DNA from: Bugula neritina
Taxonomy: Eukaryota > Bryozoa > Gymnolaemata > Cheilostomatida > Bugulidae
NCBI GenBank assembly: GCA_964035545.1
Contig: OZ037771.1
Span: forward strand, 12,218,980-12,282,979
Length of the DNA stretch: 64,000 nucleotides
Direction: 5' to 3'
Shown here: one piece after another, positions 63,294 to 64,000 of the stretch
Layout: each line of letters starts with the position of its first letter
Position numbering within the stretch: position 1 is the first letter of the stretch
Notes under the pieces: model-generated
The model's database searches: none
What the model was told of the DNA's origin: nothing
The model's input: only the letters and a program-made list of their open reading frames with translations
Translations under genes and position numbers: made by a program

Positions 63294-64000
63294 CTACAAA
63301 ATAAACAGAAGGGAGAATATTATGAGGAGAGTATAGCATTTAAAGCTTTGTATTACTAATAATAAAGCAAGTCTGAGATCTACCAAACTCTGTAAACTAG
63401 GGTTAGAACTGAGGCTATAACACAAAATGACTGAATTTCCAAACTACACAACAATTTTTGCATCAAGTATTGATTTGGAAATCACTGATTAGTGCAAATT
63501 GGTTGAAAAACTAATTTCCTCAAAACGTCTAGAAAATGAGGTTTGCTAAACCGTCACCCGAGAAGTAAGAAGACTGGAGTAGCAGACACTCAGGCTAAAC
63601 AATATAAAGTCACTTTGCAAAACTTTCCAACGTAGCTGAGGGCGCAAAACATAATTATCAGCTATTACACTTTGTTAAAAAGAATTCGTCAACAGTGCAG
63701 ACTTAATGCTGAATTTATAAAAATTCGGAATGAAATTTCACCTGCATGCAACAATATTTATTAATGCAACATTATACCTCACAGATGGTTTTATAGGCAG
63801 CTCTGCTTACTGGGTAACTGAGTGCAGTAGTTTGCAGTTGGGGGGTTAAGGCCTTGCCACACACTCGTGAGACTCACACGAAATCGTATATTTAACACGA
63901 AAAAATATTTGTACGGGAAAATTTGAGGGAATTCAAACGAAATCGACTTCGTTGGGTGTACACAACGAAGACGATGGACGAAAAATCACAATCATAGATA

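Noticed and set aside
63300-64000. A further upstream TMTC3 exon inside the window
   Set aside because: A donor-like GCATGCAG|GTGAAA exists on the minus strand near 63740, but no TMTC-like reading precedes it; the exon is probably beyond 64000.
1-64000. CRISPR array, operon or other prokaryotic system
   Set aside because: Introns, SINEs, LINEs and hAT elements show animal DNA; no regularly spaced repeats of CRISPR type were seen.

Overview
The window is AT-rich (roughly two thirds A+T), intron-bearing, repeat-laden nuclear DNA from an animal, most likely an invertebrate. The clearest gene is a ten-exon, minus-strand stretch of TMTC3, a metazoan ER protein, with canonical GT-AG introns. Transposable elements typical of animals surround it: hAT-like DNA elements, a degenerate R4/Dong-type LINE in a TAA-rich target, tRNA-derived SINEs and BEL/Pao-like gag. 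One SINE body carries a GCATCCAGTCAT core that I recall from lophotrochozoan (for example cephalopod) SINEs. That hints at Lophotrochozoa but does not settle the clade.

Layout. 0-3 kb: a 2.1-kb hAT-like element with a perfect 8-bp target duplication. 3.4-6.2 kb: a diverged dispersed repeat with a nested SINE, then a 0.9-kb repeat that begins GGGTCATTCC. 8.4 and 13.1 kb: an inverted pair of hairpin-MITE sequences. 14.7-17.8 kb: an unrecognised minus-strand spliced gene, intact in its last five exons and damaged in its first two. 18.5-20.1 kb: a low-complexity triplet-rich domain. 21.7-22.2 kb: a LINE fragment. 23.8-24.7 kb: a weak two-exon candidate. 24.0-24.3 kb: a TAG/CAG microsatellite. 25.4-25.8 kb: a decayed transposon ORF. 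26.4-30.9 kb: a second, inverted copy of the 0.9-kb repeat, split by a 3,641-bp element with perfect 20-bp terminal inverted repeats that carries a two-exon ORF.

31-37 kb is AT-rich DNA with nothing recognisable. 37.0-39.0 kb holds three eroded minus-strand exons of an unrecognised gene. 39.3 kb has a 164-bp MITE, and 40.0-43.0 kb the R4/Dong-like LINE. 43.0-46.6 kb is a second triplet-rich domain. 47.9-49.1 kb is a three-exon mini-gene candidate with a long polypyrimidine tract in its last intron. 50.9-51.5 kb is the partner of the 3.4-kb repeat. 52.9-55.1 kb holds a BEL/Pao-like gag fragment and a broken coiled-coil ORF. 56.0 kb has a perfect 102-bp palindrome with no spacer. 56.9-63.3 kb is TMTC3, whose introns hold AT-palindromic DNA and a hAT-like MITE; its 5' exons lie beyond the right edge.

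Only TMTC3 has a function I can name. The other gene models rest on reading frame and splice-phase agreement. They are marked with lower confidence and should be tested against RNA evidence.
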